The notes under the pieces were generated by a model. It searched no databases and was not told the origin of the DNA. It was given only the letters and a program-made list of their open reading frames with translations. Shown one piece after another: positions 16,857 to 25,366 of a DNA stretch of 64,000 nt. Within the stretch, counting starts at the first letter, position 1. Each line of letters opens with the position of its first letter. The position numbers and the translations under genes are program-made. The stretch spans positions 1 through 64,000 of the forward strand of contig NZ_CANNCR010000021.1 of the NCBI RefSeq assembly GCF_947503125.1, given 5' to 3'. The DNA is from an uncultured Metabacillus sp. (GTDB lineage: Bacteria > Bacillota > Bacilli > Bacillales > Bacillaceae).

Positions 16857-18044
16857 TTGATTGATAATTGGTTGCTTGAGTTGCTTTGGGCTGTTGGACG
16901 CTTCTTTATTCATCCACTCTTTTATTTGTTCTTCCTCTTAACACTAGCATACGGTTCGATTCGTATAAAACGGGAAAGGAAGTCTTTTCATATACGTGTT
17001 CATGACATCTATGATGAAATGAAATTCACCTATACAAAGGGTTTGATTGCAGGGGGCATCGCATCACTCGTCCTGTTTGGGATCGGCTTAATCTTGCCCT
17101 TTGGCACCATAGTTTTATTAACGATTGTGACAGCTGTTTTAGGGTTAACGTGTCGGATGCGGTGGCTTTCCCCTGCATTTTCAATCGGTATCACCCTTTT
17201 TGCAGTCGCGATCATCACAAGTGGACAAGTTGATACGCTTGAAGCGTTTTTTGTAGGAATAGCGGAAACAAACTATGCTTCACTAAGCCTATTAGCAGGT
17301 CTTATGATCATTGCAGAAGGCATTTTAATTCAGCGTACGGCACATAAACATACATCACCATTTATAAAAACAAGTACAAGGGGTTTACCAATAGGTACCC
17401 ATGAAGCAAATCGCACATGGATGTTGCCGTTGCTATTTCTTGTACCAGGTGGCCAGCTTACCTCATCATTGCCATGGTGGCCTGTCCTAACGATAAATGG
17501 AGAAACATTCCTATTAATGTTTGTTCCATTTTTCATCGGCTTTCAACAGCGAGTACAAGGTTCGCTTCCACAGGAAAGTATTCAAGTTACGGGAAAACGT
17601 GTGATTTGGCTCGGAGTTGTAACATTAGTTGTTTCGGTTATCAGCATTTGGTTTACAGTTGCTGCTTTTCTTGCACTCATTATGGCCATCGCCGGGCGTG
17701 AATTTATTACCATTCGTCAACGGATCAATGACGATTCCGCTGCATTTTTCTTTTCAAAACGAGATAAAGGCTTAATGATCCTGGGAATCCTTCCACAATC
17801 TCCGGCAGAAAAAATGAATCTTCAGGTCGGTGAAATGGTAATGAAGGTAAATGGCGATAGTGTAAAAACTGTTGAGGAATTTTACCAATCTCTTCAAAAA
17901 AATGGCGCGTATTGCAAGCTTGAAGTCATCGCCCTTAACGGAGAAATCCGCTTTGTGCAACGGGCACTTTATGAGGATGAGCATCATGAGCTTGGGATTC
18001 TGTTTGTTCAGGATGAGAAGAAATGGGAGACGGAAGCGGTTTAG
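16857..18044 (+). CDS. minJ: Cell division topological determinant MinJ
   Basis: MinJ bridges the polar scaffold DivIVA to MinD so that MinCD blocks division near poles and new septa. The 395-residue protein has about seven to eight membrane segments in its first ~280 residues (including FFIHPLFYLFFLLTLAY and LVLFGIGLILPFGTIVLLTI) and a cytoplasmic PDZ domain at the C-terminus (MILGILPQSPAEKMNLQVGE... FYQSLQKNGAYCKLEV). Start TTG 16857 follows AAGGTGGGG at proper spacing; no ATG fits better. Context after swrA matches B. subtilis yvjD/minJ. It is the last conserved core gene before the accessory region. Confidence 0.92.
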   Translation: MIDNWLLELLWAVGRFFIHPLFYLFFLLTLAYGSIRIKRERKSFHIRVHDIYDEMKFTYTKGLIAGGIASLVLFGIGLILPFGTIVLLTIVTAVLGLTCRMRWLSPAFSIGITLFAVAIITSGQVDTLEAFFVGIAETNYASLSLLAGLMIIAEGILIQRTAHKHTSPFIKTSTRGLPIGTHEANRTWMLPLLFLVPGGQLTSSLPWWPVLTINGETFLLMFVPFFIGFQQRVQGSLPQESIQVTGKRVIWLGVVTLVVSVISIWFTVAAFLALIMAIAGREFITIRQRINDDSAAFFFSKRDKGLMILGILPQSPAEKMNLQVGEMVMKVNGDSVKTVEEFYQSLQKNGAYCKLEVIALNGEIRFVQRALYEDEHHELGILFVQDEKKWETEAV

Positions 18045-18157
18045 TTTGTAAATTTTCAAAATCCCGTGGAATATGTTCATCATTTTCCGGAATGAATTTT
18101 CATAATCCTACAGAATGGTAAATTATATAAAAGAAAAAGTCTAACTGAATAATTTTT

Positions 18158-18188
18158 AGAGAAACGATTTATTCGTTTCTCTATTTTT
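18158..18188 (+). terminator. Terminator after minJ
   Basis: AGAGAAACGA (18158-18167) and TCGTTTCTCT (18173-18182) form a perfect 10-bp stem followed by ATTTTTAT. It lies 114 nt after the stop. The rest of 18045-18338 holds no gene I can support. Confidence 0.75.
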
Positions 18189-18338
18189 ATATAGAATGGA
18201 ATAAAAAATTAGCCTCTAAGATGTTTTTTGAAATCAAAGGCTGCTGAAGGTGGCTCATACTTATTGAACTCTAGCAACCCATTAGTTCAAATCCGACGAC
18301 TATTCAAGTATTAATTTCTATTGTACTTTTTATAATCT

Positions 18339-18554
18339 TTAAAGACTTTTTCGGGATTTCCCATCATGATAGTCTTCCCATAGTGGGCCGATGTATTTTT
18401 CTAATGTTTTAACAATAACATCTCTTTGGCTCTCTTCGATATTTCCAATATCGTTTGCAATATCATTTCTGACTCGTATGAGCACATATAAAGGGGGGAA
18501 GTCAGTCTCACGGAAAGCCTTAATCAGTGATTCTTCTTGTGGTGTAATATACAT
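18339..18554 (-). CDS. Small hypothetical protein
   Basis: A 71-residue acidic soluble protein (MYITPQEESLIKAFRETDFPP start) without a recognised domain. A ribosome-binding site AAGGAAGAG precedes the ATG on the minus strand by about 9 nt, and codon use looks natural, so it is probably a real gene. It is isolated, oriented opposite to minJ, and 180 nt beyond the end of the MerR-VOC gene in the same direction, so it could be distally cotranscribed. No function can be proposed. Confidence 0.5.
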   Translation of the reverse strand: MYITPQEESLIKAFRETDFPPLYVLIRVRNDIANDIGNIEESQRDVIVKTLEKYIGPLWEDYHDGKSRKSL

Positions 18555-18733
18555 TAAGCATTCTCTTCCTTTCCAGTTAGATTATAAACAACTCTTAGAT
18601 CATTAGGAACCGGCTGCAGCATGTATCGATCGATACACTTCCGAATACTTTAGCGATCCAGACGTTCTCGAGATAATCTCATTCCGTTAGGGTCAAGTGA
18701 AAATAAGTGATGACTAATGTAGCACTAAATGAT

Positions 18734-19597
18734 CTACTTAATTCGTCTGGAAATTGGATGATCTTCATTAAACTCCAGAAGGTCCCACAAATTACCGTAT
18801 AAATCTTTAAATACAGCAACCATTCCATATGATTGCTTTTTGGGTTCTCTAACAAATTCTATTCCTCTTGAGACCATTTCATTATAATCTCTCCAAAAGT
18901 CATCGGTACTTAGAAAGAGAAACACCCTACCACCCGTTTGGTTACCAATAAATGGTTCTTGTTCAGGTTTCGATGCTCTTGCAAGTAAAATTGTAGTGCC
19001 AGCCGAGCCTGGAGGAGATACTACTACCCATCGTTTATCTTGCTCGGGCTGGTATGTATCTTCAACTAAAGAAAAATTTAGCTTTTTTGTATAAAACTCT
19101 AATGCCTCATCATAATCTCTTACAACTATAGCAATATGAACAATGGATTGAATCAAAAGGAAATCAGCTTGTTCTTTTTTTTGCGGGGTATTAGAATTTA
19201 TTGACTCCCATTCTTTAGGATTCGTATCATCTGGGACTACACCATTGATAATATCAAGGTAGTGATTTGCTTTTTCTTCCATATATTTAGCTCTTTGTTT
19301 TGCCTCCTCTAACTGAGTCAGAGCGATGGCTTTTTGTTTCATAATGATATCATAGCGTTCATGAATGGTAGAACGTCCTTCCAAACACAGGTCTACATAG
19401 GATTTAATGTCTTCCACTGACATACCACATTGTTTTAGATATTTAACACCTATAAGCCAACTGATTGATTCTTCATCAAAAAGTCGATTATTGTTTTTGT
19501 CTCGCTGTACACTTGGAACTAATCCTTTATCCGTATAGAAACGAACGGTATGTTCAGTCAGATCAAGTAGCTTGGACACTTCCTTCACAGTACGCAT
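18734..19597 (-). CDS. MerR-family regulator fused to a glyoxalase/VOC domain
   Basis: Residues 1 to ~70 are a MerR winged-helix DNA-binding domain (MRTVKEVSKLLDLTEHTVRFYTDKGLVP), then a dimerising coiled coil to ~115 as in AdhR-like regulators. Where a short effector tail is expected, residues ~150-285 form a complete vicinal oxygen chelate (glyoxalase/dioxygenase-like) domain: HIAIVVRDYDEALEFYTKKLNF, then GIEFVREPKKQSYGMVAVFKDLYGNLWDLLEF. It starts at ATG 19597 (GTG 19606 overlaps the ribosome-binding site AGGAAG). The VOC domain may sense or convert a reactive aldehyde such as methylglyoxal; that is inference. It is divergent from an aldo/keto reductase gene and shares a MerR-type operator with it. 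Confidence 0.9.
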   Translation of the reverse strand: MRTVKEVSKLLDLTEHTVRFYTDKGLVPSVQRDKNNNRLFDEESISWLIGVKYLKQCGMSVEDIKSYVDLCLEGRSTIHERYDIIMKQKAIALTQLEEAKQRAKYMEEKANHYLDIINGVVPDDTNPKEWESINSNTPQKKEQADFLLIQSIVHIAIVVRDYDEALEFYTKKLNFSLVEDTYQPEQDKRWVVVSPPGSAGTTILLARASKPEQEPFIGNQTGGRVFLFLSTDDFWRDYNEMVSRGIEFVREPKKQSYGMVAVFKDLYGNLWDLLEFNEDHPISRRIK

Positions 19598-19643
19598 TTT
19601 AACCACTTCCTAAAAATTTTTCATTAAAACTTTTTAAAATCCC

Positions 19644-19674
19644 TTGCCTTCGTGTTGCTCGAAGGTGATAGGAT
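19644..19674 (+). promoter_or_regulatory. MerR-type promoter/operator with 19-bp spacer
   Basis: TTGCCT (19644-19649) and TAGGAT (19669-19674) are separated by 19 bp, the overlong spacer typical of promoters that MerR proteins activate by DNA distortion. The spacer region carries the palindrome CCTTCG-N7-CGAAGG (19647-19665), the likely operator. It drives the aldo/keto reductase gene 104 nt downstream and abuts the divergent regulator. Confidence 0.75.
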
Positions 19675-19744
19675 TATCATAGTTCAAGTTACTGAAATTG
19701 TAAATCACCATAGAGGCCTAAATGGGATAAAATCAGTAATTTAA

Positions 19745-20629
<885 letters not shown>

Positions 20630-20644
20630 TGTTATTTATTACTG

Positions 20645-20680
20645 AAAAACCGAATTTCCAAATTTGGAAATTCGGTTTTT
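20645..20680 (+). terminator. Perfect palindromic terminator after the aldo/keto reductase
   Basis: A 36-bp perfect palindrome (AAAAACCGAATTTCC-AAATTT-GGAAATTCGGTTTTT) 15 nt after the stop codon, with A- and T-runs on both sides. Confidence 0.9.
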
Positions 20681-20718
20681 CCTTTTTGAAGACATTAATA
20701 TTAAGGGGGAAAAACGCA

Positions 20719-21852
20719 ATGAGAAAGAATTTCAGGAACAAATCAATCAATGATACTTTTATAAAAGAAGCTAACTGCTCTGCGGTTGTAGTTGGTGCGT
20801 CGCTTTCTGGACTAATGACAGGGATTGCTCTTTCACGAGCTGGACTGAAGGTTACTATTTTAGAGAGAGCTGGGGCGAAACCACGTAGTGGTGCTGTTCT
20901 TCAAGTTGACAGTGGGGAAATTGATCGAACAAAAACAGCTAAATTCTTGAGAAAACTTGCTTCTGGTGGAATTAGGTCGGCTGAGGCTTGGTCATCTATA
21001 CAGTTTCGATTACGCACAGAAGCCGAAGCTGATTCCAGAATTGACTTATGTTATGATAACCGTGTTCAAATTGTTAATCAGGATGACAACTCTGCTTGGG
21101 TTGTGACGGATAAGGGTGAAACATTCCACGGAGATATTTTGATTGGTGCTGATGGTCACCGTAGTATTGTGTGACGTTATGTTTCACCGCATAAACCGAA
21201 CGTCACTTTTGCGGGATACTTGATATGGGTAGCTATTGTAGATGAGAAAGACATACCTGAAAAACACCGACCTAGCCTCAATGCCCCGAAGTTTACTATG
21301 CCAGATGGTATCGGTGACTTTTTACTGGGTTCCATTATTGCTGGAGCAGACGGTTCTACAGCTCTAGGAGATCGACGACTGGGATGGGCCTGGTACGATA
21401 ACACTCAAAATGATTTGTTACGTCGTCTTGGATGTGTTGAAGGAGACGTTGTGCAATATTCGCTTCATGCACCTGACATCCCTGAACAGACATTGATTGA
21501 GCTAGCTGAAAAGGCTTCTGATAGATGGGCTCAACCTTGGTTGGACGCAATCCTCCATAGTATTCAAACACGTAATCTTATCGGAACACCGATTGCTGAG
21601 TACGTTCCTGAAAATCTAGTGAAAGGACGTATAGCAATCGTTGGAGATGCTGCACATCTACCTACACCACTAACTGCGTCAGGATTTAATGCTTCCTTAC
21701 AAGATGCTTCTACCTTAGCTGAATGTGTTGCAAAGGGGATACAAGGAACTGGAGCATCTGAGGCTCTTCTGGAATATGAGTCTTTCCGTCTAAAAAATGC
21801 ACGTCAAATTGTGCAATCTGGACAATCTTTTAGTCAATCATTTGGACGATAA
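20719..21852 (+). pseudogene. FAD-dependent monooxygenase interrupted by one in-frame TGA
   Basis: The first part (MRKNFRNKSIND start, 151 codons) has the Rossmann FAD-binding motif VVVGASLSGLMTGIALSRAGL and ends GADGHRSIV-stop at TGA 21172-21174. The very next codons, in the same frame, continue RYVSPHKPNVTFAGYLIW and run through the second FAD motif GDAAHLPTPLTASGFNASLQDA to a TAA at 21852. Without the TGA the protein is 377 residues, the usual size of PHBH-type flavin monooxygenases. The likely ancestral codon is Arg (CGA or AGA), so a single substitution broke it. The TGA is followed by C, a context known to be leaky. AAGGGGGA precedes ATG 20719. Confidence 0.9.
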
Positions 21853-21968
21853 ATGTGGAGTATACAGCATACGATAATTTGTGAAGCATTACACTTAAAC
21901 TATCTGGCTTTAGTTCAATAATGATCTTCAACAATCAAGCGCGATTGTGGCATAATGATTGTTTTTTT

Positions 21969-22115
21969 AAACGACTTTATTGTTACTTCCATGAGTTCTT
22001 ATTCGGCAATTGTACCAAAAATTAAACGGCTTTATTTTTACACCGTCCATTTGCGGACGGTGTAATTGCAGCTTTGAAATAAAGTTGCACCGTTTTAAAC
22101 AAAGTTTAACCGTTT
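21969..22115. repeat. Cluster of AAACGG / CTTTATT motifs with an internal hairpin
   Basis: In the 497-nt gene-free gap 21853-22349, AAACGACTTTATT (21969-21981) and AAACGGCTTTATT (22024-22036) are direct copies, and AATAAAG-N5-CCGTTTT (22078-22096) and ACAAAG-N5-CCGTTT (22099-22115) are inverted, split versions. ACACCGTCC/GGACGGTGT (22040-22063) forms a perfect 9-bp hairpin between them. The layout resembles the termini of a small non-coding mobile element or a recombination site, but no transposase is present. Confidence 0.4.
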
Positions 22116-22131
22116 ATAAAAAAGTTTGATC

Positions 22132-22158
22132 AAAAATCCTGTATTGCAGGATTTTTTT
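22132..22158 (+). terminator. Intrinsic terminator
   Basis: AAAAATCCTG (22132-22141), short loop, CAGGATTTTT (22147-22156) with a longer T-run. It ends any transcript crossing the gap after the broken monooxygenase. Confidence 0.75.
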
Positions 22159-22349
22159 CTATACAACAAAGGGCCAGATTGTCGTATAACGGATGATGAA
22201 TATTTTGCTAAAGTAGAAAGGGTTTTTGAAGGCGTGTTAATAACCTTTAGGGTAGCTCAATAAAAAACTAATTAGGTGTAATGATAATGTAAATTGGTGT
22301 ATAGTAAAAAGAAAAATTTCCCTTTTTATCTAAGGGGTTGGAGGATGCT

Positions 22350-22853
22350 ATGGAAAAGATAGAATATGAATGGGTAAAACAAACACGTCAGATTTTATTA
22401 GACCAGTGTAGAGAATTGGATGAAGATGATTTTACTAAAGAGTTTGAATTTGGTTTTCAGAGTATTAGAGATTCTTTAGTTCATGTGGCAGGTTGCTATC
22501 ATGCTTGGTTAGGTTCTTTTGTACTTTCAGAAACATCATCCCCATTATTTACGAAGGAAGTAATTAATAATATGAAAATAGATGATATTCAACGCTATTT
22601 TCAACAAGCTGATGTATATGTAGAGAGTGTATTTGAACAATTCACAAACAAATTTGATGAGTTTATTGAAAAAGAGCCTTCTTGGAGAGCAGGCAGTGGG
22701 CTTATAAGAAAAACGCCACATCAATTACTAATCCATTCAATTACTCATGAATCACATCATAAAGGGCAAATTGTCGCAATGCTACGTCTACTTGGTAATA
22801 TACCTAAAAATACAGACATATTGGGGTTGCCTGAAAAGGAATTCGCTAAATAA
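22350..22853 (+). CDS. DinB-family protein
   Basis: DinB/YfiT-type four-helix-bundle protein of 167 residues, a family of metal-dependent thiol transferases or uncharacterised stress proteins. The expected metal-binding histidines are present: one in SLVHVAGCYHAW (about residue 45) and two in the C-terminal THESHHKGQ. Start ATG 22350 is 6 nt from GGAGG; a TTG at 22338 precedes that site. It stands alone with a promoter-like AT-rich region upstream. The substrate is unknown. Confidence 0.88.
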   Translation: MEKIEYEWVKQTRQILLDQCRELDEDDFTKEFEFGFQSIRDSLVHVAGCYHAWLGSFVLSETSSPLFTKEVINNMKIDDIQRYFQQADVYVESVFEQFTNKFDEFIEKEPSWRAGSGLIRKTPHQLLIHSITHESHHKGQIVAMLRLLGNIPKNTDILGLPEKEFAK

Positions 22854-23333
22854 TAAGGAAGTCTTCCACATTCGGGCGAGATTGTTTAACAAGAAGGAAA
22901 TGATCCTACATATTTACATTTAATTTAATATGTACTAAAAATGGGGAAGTATTTTTTCTGGAAGTTTATGAATAATTGTGGAACAATTGATGATTTTTTC
23001 AAGTCATTCCGGGGAATTATCAAAAAAGTTCAAAATTACACATTAATATTACCATGTTCCATTCCGAAAGATTATGAAAAATTACATAGTTGTAAATTTT
23101 CATATCCTGAAGCAAGTTAATAGGATGGCTTTTTGTTTTAGGAAGGTTTGCCTCATACTCAGGCTCCTGATTAAATATTTAGGAAAAAAGATATTGGGGG
23201 TTTTTTCTGCTTTAGTTATTTTTTTGAATCGCCTCCTTGTTACCAGCGATATAGAGAACATAATGAAAACCTGAATGGTTTGAAACAGAATAGGTGAAAT
23301 TAAGCTATATATGAAAAGGAGGGGTTTTTGAAC
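22854..23333. other. Gene-free or unresolved stretch
   Basis: No gene is convincing here. A 50-codon frame (22968-23120, MNNCGTIDDFF start) has no ribosome-binding site and no family I recognise, and the remaining open frames are hydrophobic AT-rich translations. It may hold decayed coding sequence. Confidence 0.4.
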
Positions 23334-23630
23334 ATGTACAATCGAATTGAAGCATTGAGAAACAACCTTCCAGAAGGACACAAAGATATTGCTGTATTAA
23401 CCCGGCATATATTTGAGGCGTTTGATAAGTTAATTGAAGAACACAGAAGATTGATGGGGATCAGTTCTACTGCAAAAATTAAGCCAGATCCAATTGAAGA
23501 AAGAACGTTCTTTGAAACGATAAATGAAGTAAAGAAAATCATCCTTTCAGAATTAGAAAAAACAACCGCAGACATTGAACATCTTGGTGATAAGCATTGG
23601 GAGAAAAATTATAAAGACGGCATCGAATAG
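23334..23630 (+). CDS. Small hypothetical helical protein
   Basis: A 98-residue charged, predicted helical soluble protein (MYNRIEALRNNLPEGHKDI start) without a domain I recognise. AAAGGAGGGG (23315-23324) lies 9 nt before ATG 23334, an excellent translation signal, and a perfect terminator follows the stop at once, so it is a genuine monocistronic gene. The heptad-like EAFDKLIEEHRRL suggests oligomer formation. No function proposed. Confidence 0.75.
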   Translation: MYNRIEALRNNLPEGHKDIAVLTRHIFEAFDKLIEEHRRLMGISSTAKIKPDPIEERTFFETINEVKKIILSELEKTTADIEHLGDKHWEKNYKDGIE

Positions 23631-23670
23631 CTGTCTCAAAAGGGCACAGTTCCTTTTGAGACAGTCCTTT
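23631..23670 (+). terminator. Terminator after the small helical protein
   Basis: CTGTCTCAAAAGG (23631-23643) and CCTTTTGAGACAG (23652-23664) form a perfect 13-bp stem, followed by TCCTTT. Confidence 0.8.
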
Positions 23671-23726
23671 AAGCTGTTTGGATGTAGAGCAGAATCAATT
23701 TTCATAAAAAACGATAAGAAATATTA

Positions 23727-23773
23727 TTGACAATGAAGAATAATTGTAATATTATTATCTCGTATTAAAGATA
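23727..23773 (+). promoter_or_regulatory. Promoter plus MhqR-like operator upstream of doxX
   Basis: TTGACA (23727-23732), 17 nt, TATTAT (23750-23755) is a near-consensus sigma-A promoter. TATCTCG-N5-AAGATA (23756-23773) directly abuts the -10, and CGAGAT follows at 23782-23787. The motif resembles the B. subtilis MhqR box (ATCTCGAA-TTCGAGAT type), which controls quinone-detoxification genes. Confidence 0.65.
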
Positions 23774-23875
23774 TTTTATATCGAGATTATTGGATTTAAT
23801 CAATTTTGGAGGTGGTTCATTAAGAAGTTGACTGTTGAAGCTTTGTTGTAAAGATGGGTTAGGTACTTTGCTTAG

Positions 23876-23924
23876 TTGAAATAATAAATCATTTTTATTA
23901 AACATATATCTCGAATTCAAGATA
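23876..23924 (+). promoter_or_regulatory. Second promoter and MhqR-like box before doxX
   Basis: TTGAAA (23876-23881), 17 nt, TAAACA (23899-23904) is a weak promoter, followed by TATCTCGAATTCAAGATA (23907-23924), a close MhqR-type palindrome just before the gene's ribosome-binding site. Confidence 0.6.
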
Positions 23925-23946
23925 AAACCAAATAGGAGGAATGAAA

Positions 23947-24342
23947 ATGTTGAATATTGGATTATTAATTATTAGACTTGTTATTGGAGTATTATTCATT
24001 GGTCACGGTGCACAAAAATTGTTTGGCTGGTTTGGCGGTTATGGATTAAAAGGAACTGGCGGCTGGTTTGAATCAATTGGTATGAAACCAGGAGTAACGA
24101 TGGCTCTTTTCGCAGGCTTAGCAGAACTTATTGGCGGACTATTGTTTGCTTTAGGATTCTTAACTCCACTTGCAGGAATTATCATAGCAGGAACGATGGT
24201 GATGGCAATTGTGAAAGTACATGGCCAAAACGGATTATGGGCAACAGCAAATGGTTATGAATATAATTTAACCTTGCTGGCGGTTGCAATAGGAATCGCT
24301 TTAATAGGTGCTGGTCAGTACAGTGTAGATGCTTTTCTATGA
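23947..24342 (+). CDS. DoxX-family membrane protein (MhqP/CatD-like)
   Basis: A 131-residue protein with four membrane segments, typical DoxX ([44 protein letters not shown]...). In B. subtilis, DoxX proteins MhqP and CatD are induced by catechol and quinones, and MhqP is controlled by MhqR. The two MhqR-like boxes upstream and a third just after the gene support that regulation here, although no mhqR lies in the window. ATG 23947 is 7 nt from AGGAGG; ATG 23941 is too close to it. Biochemical function is not established for the family. Confidence 0.88.
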   Translation: MLNIGLLIIRLVIGVLFIGHGAQKLFGWFGGYGLKGTGGWFESIGMKPGVTMALFAGLAELIGGLLFALGFLTPLAGIIIAGTMVMAIVKVHGQNGLWATANGYEYNLTLLAVAIGIALIGAGQYSVDAFL

Positions 24343-24372
24343 TAAAGTATCTCGAATTCGAGATACTTTATC
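24341..24372. promoter_or_regulatory. 32-bp perfect palindrome containing an MhqR-like box
   Basis: GATAAAGTATCTCGAA joined to its exact reverse complement TTCGAGATACTTTATC. The core ATCTCGAATTCGAGAT is an ideal MhqR-type operator. It overlaps the end of the DoxX gene. It can act as an operator for the downstream genes, as a hairpin in the mRNA, or both; there is no T-run for termination. Confidence 0.6.
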
Positions 24373-24376
24373 AACT

Positions 24377-24526
24377 ATGAAACTGAATGTTAGAGAGGCT
24401 GCAAATGGGCAATATACTTTTTGAATAGCGACAGACACTCAAGGCTTTGTTCATGATGAATGCTACCTGTACAATATGAACAGTTTAGATGACAGATTGA
24501 ACAAAGTTTACTACCATTTGAGGTAA
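24377..24526 (+). pseudogene. Short ORF interrupted by TGA
   Basis: From ATG 24377 the frame reads MKLNVREAANGQYTF, then TGA (24422-24424), and continues in the same frame as IATDTQGFVHDECYLYN...YYHLR to TAA at 24524-24526 (49 codons overall). A Trp (TGG) at the stop would join them. There is no clear ribosome-binding site and no family I recognise. It sits between the palindromic operator and the flavin reductase gene. Probably the remains of a small gene. Confidence 0.35.
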
Positions 24527-24559
24527 GAGAATTAAATAATACGTAAAGGAATGATTACG

Positions 24560-25168
24560 TTGCTATCAATTGACCCTGCCAAAAATACTGAAAGAGAAAA
24601 TTATAAATTTCTAACCGGCAGCATCATCCCTAGACCGATTGCTTTTGTCACAACAAGTTCAAAGGATGGCGTTTTAAATGGGGCACCATTCAGCTATTTT
24701 AATATTGTTTCCTCAAATCCTCCGATGATTTCCATATCCATTCAGCGATCGGAAGGAAGGCAGAAGGATACAGCAAGAAACATCATCGATTCAAAAGAAT
24801 TTGTGATTCATATCGTTGATGAACAAAATGTAGAAAAAATAAATAAAACAGCTGCTAGTCTTCCTCCTGATCAAAGTGAAATCGAGTTAGCAAAATTAAC
24901 ACCGGTTGAAAGCGAGAAAATTTCGGTGCCAGGTGTAAAAGAAGCAAAAATCCGCATAGAATGCATCCTGGAGCAATCTTTAGAATTGGGTGGTTTGGAT
25001 GCACCTGGGTGTGATCTTATCATTGGAAAAGTTGTTCAATTTCATATTGAAGAGAACCTTTATGAAAAAGGAAGAATTGATCCAAAGGGCTTAGCAGCTG
25101 TTAGTCGGTTAGCTGGTACCAATTATGCGAAAATAGGTGAAATTTTTTCGATTGAACGCCCTAATTAA
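24560..25168 (+). CDS. Flavin reductase / flavoredoxin-family protein
   Basis: A split-barrel FMN-binding protein of 202 residues that reduces or carries flavin. The signature FLTGSIIPRPIAFVTTSSKDGVLNGAPFSYFNIVSSNPPMISIS is clear, with the second half GCDLIIGKVVQFHIEENL... GLAAVSRLAGTNYAKIG. TTG 24560 lies 9 nt after AAAGGA, whereas ATG 24551 immediately abuts that site, so TTG is preferred with some doubt. Downstream of the MhqR-like palindrome and near a nitroreductase, it could supply reduced flavin for quinone or aromatic detoxification; this is inference. A strong terminator follows. Confidence 0.88.
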   Translation: MLSIDPAKNTERENYKFLTGSIIPRPIAFVTTSSKDGVLNGAPFSYFNIVSSNPPMISISIQRSEGRQKDTARNIIDSKEFVIHIVDEQNVEKINKTAASLPPDQSEIELAKLTPVESEKISVPGVKEAKIRIECILEQSLELGGLDAPGCDLIIGKVVQFHIEENLYEKGRIDPKGLAAVSRLAGTNYAKIGEIFSIERPN

Positions 25169-25289
25169 TGTTATAAACAGAAGCATGAAAAGTATGGAGA
25201 AGTACGCAGCACAGGGTATCTACAATTGTAATTAAATTAATTTTCCTCAACTTAGAGATTAAGAAATGGATTGTTTAATAGGTGATTAG

Positions 25290-25327
25290 AAAAAACACAC
25301 CACAGTCAATGATATGGTGTGTTTTTT
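25290..25327 (+). terminator. Terminator of the flavin reductase gene
   Basis: AAAAAACACACCA (25290-25302) and TGGTGTGTTTTTT (25315-25327) form a perfect 13-bp stem with A- and T-runs. Confidence 0.9.
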
Positions 25328-25366
25328 CAAAGTTTAAAAAAGTATAACTTTTTGTACTTAGTTTTT

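Noticed and set aside
18270-18300. tRNA-like T-loop (AGTTCAAATCCGAC)
   Set aside because: Flanking bases do not form a T-stem and no acceptor, D or anticodon arm can be built around it.
22968-23120. 50-codon frame MNNCGTIDDFF
   Set aside because: No ribosome-binding site and no recognisable family; kept only as part of the unresolved stretch.
23074-23381. Hydrophobic overlapping frames on both strands
   Set aside because: Mutually overlapping, AT-rich and without translation signals.
20719-24526. UGA recoding as Trp or another residue
   Set aside because: prfB encodes a normal UGA-reading RF2 and uses UGA as the frameshift stop; the two interrupted frames are better explained as decay.
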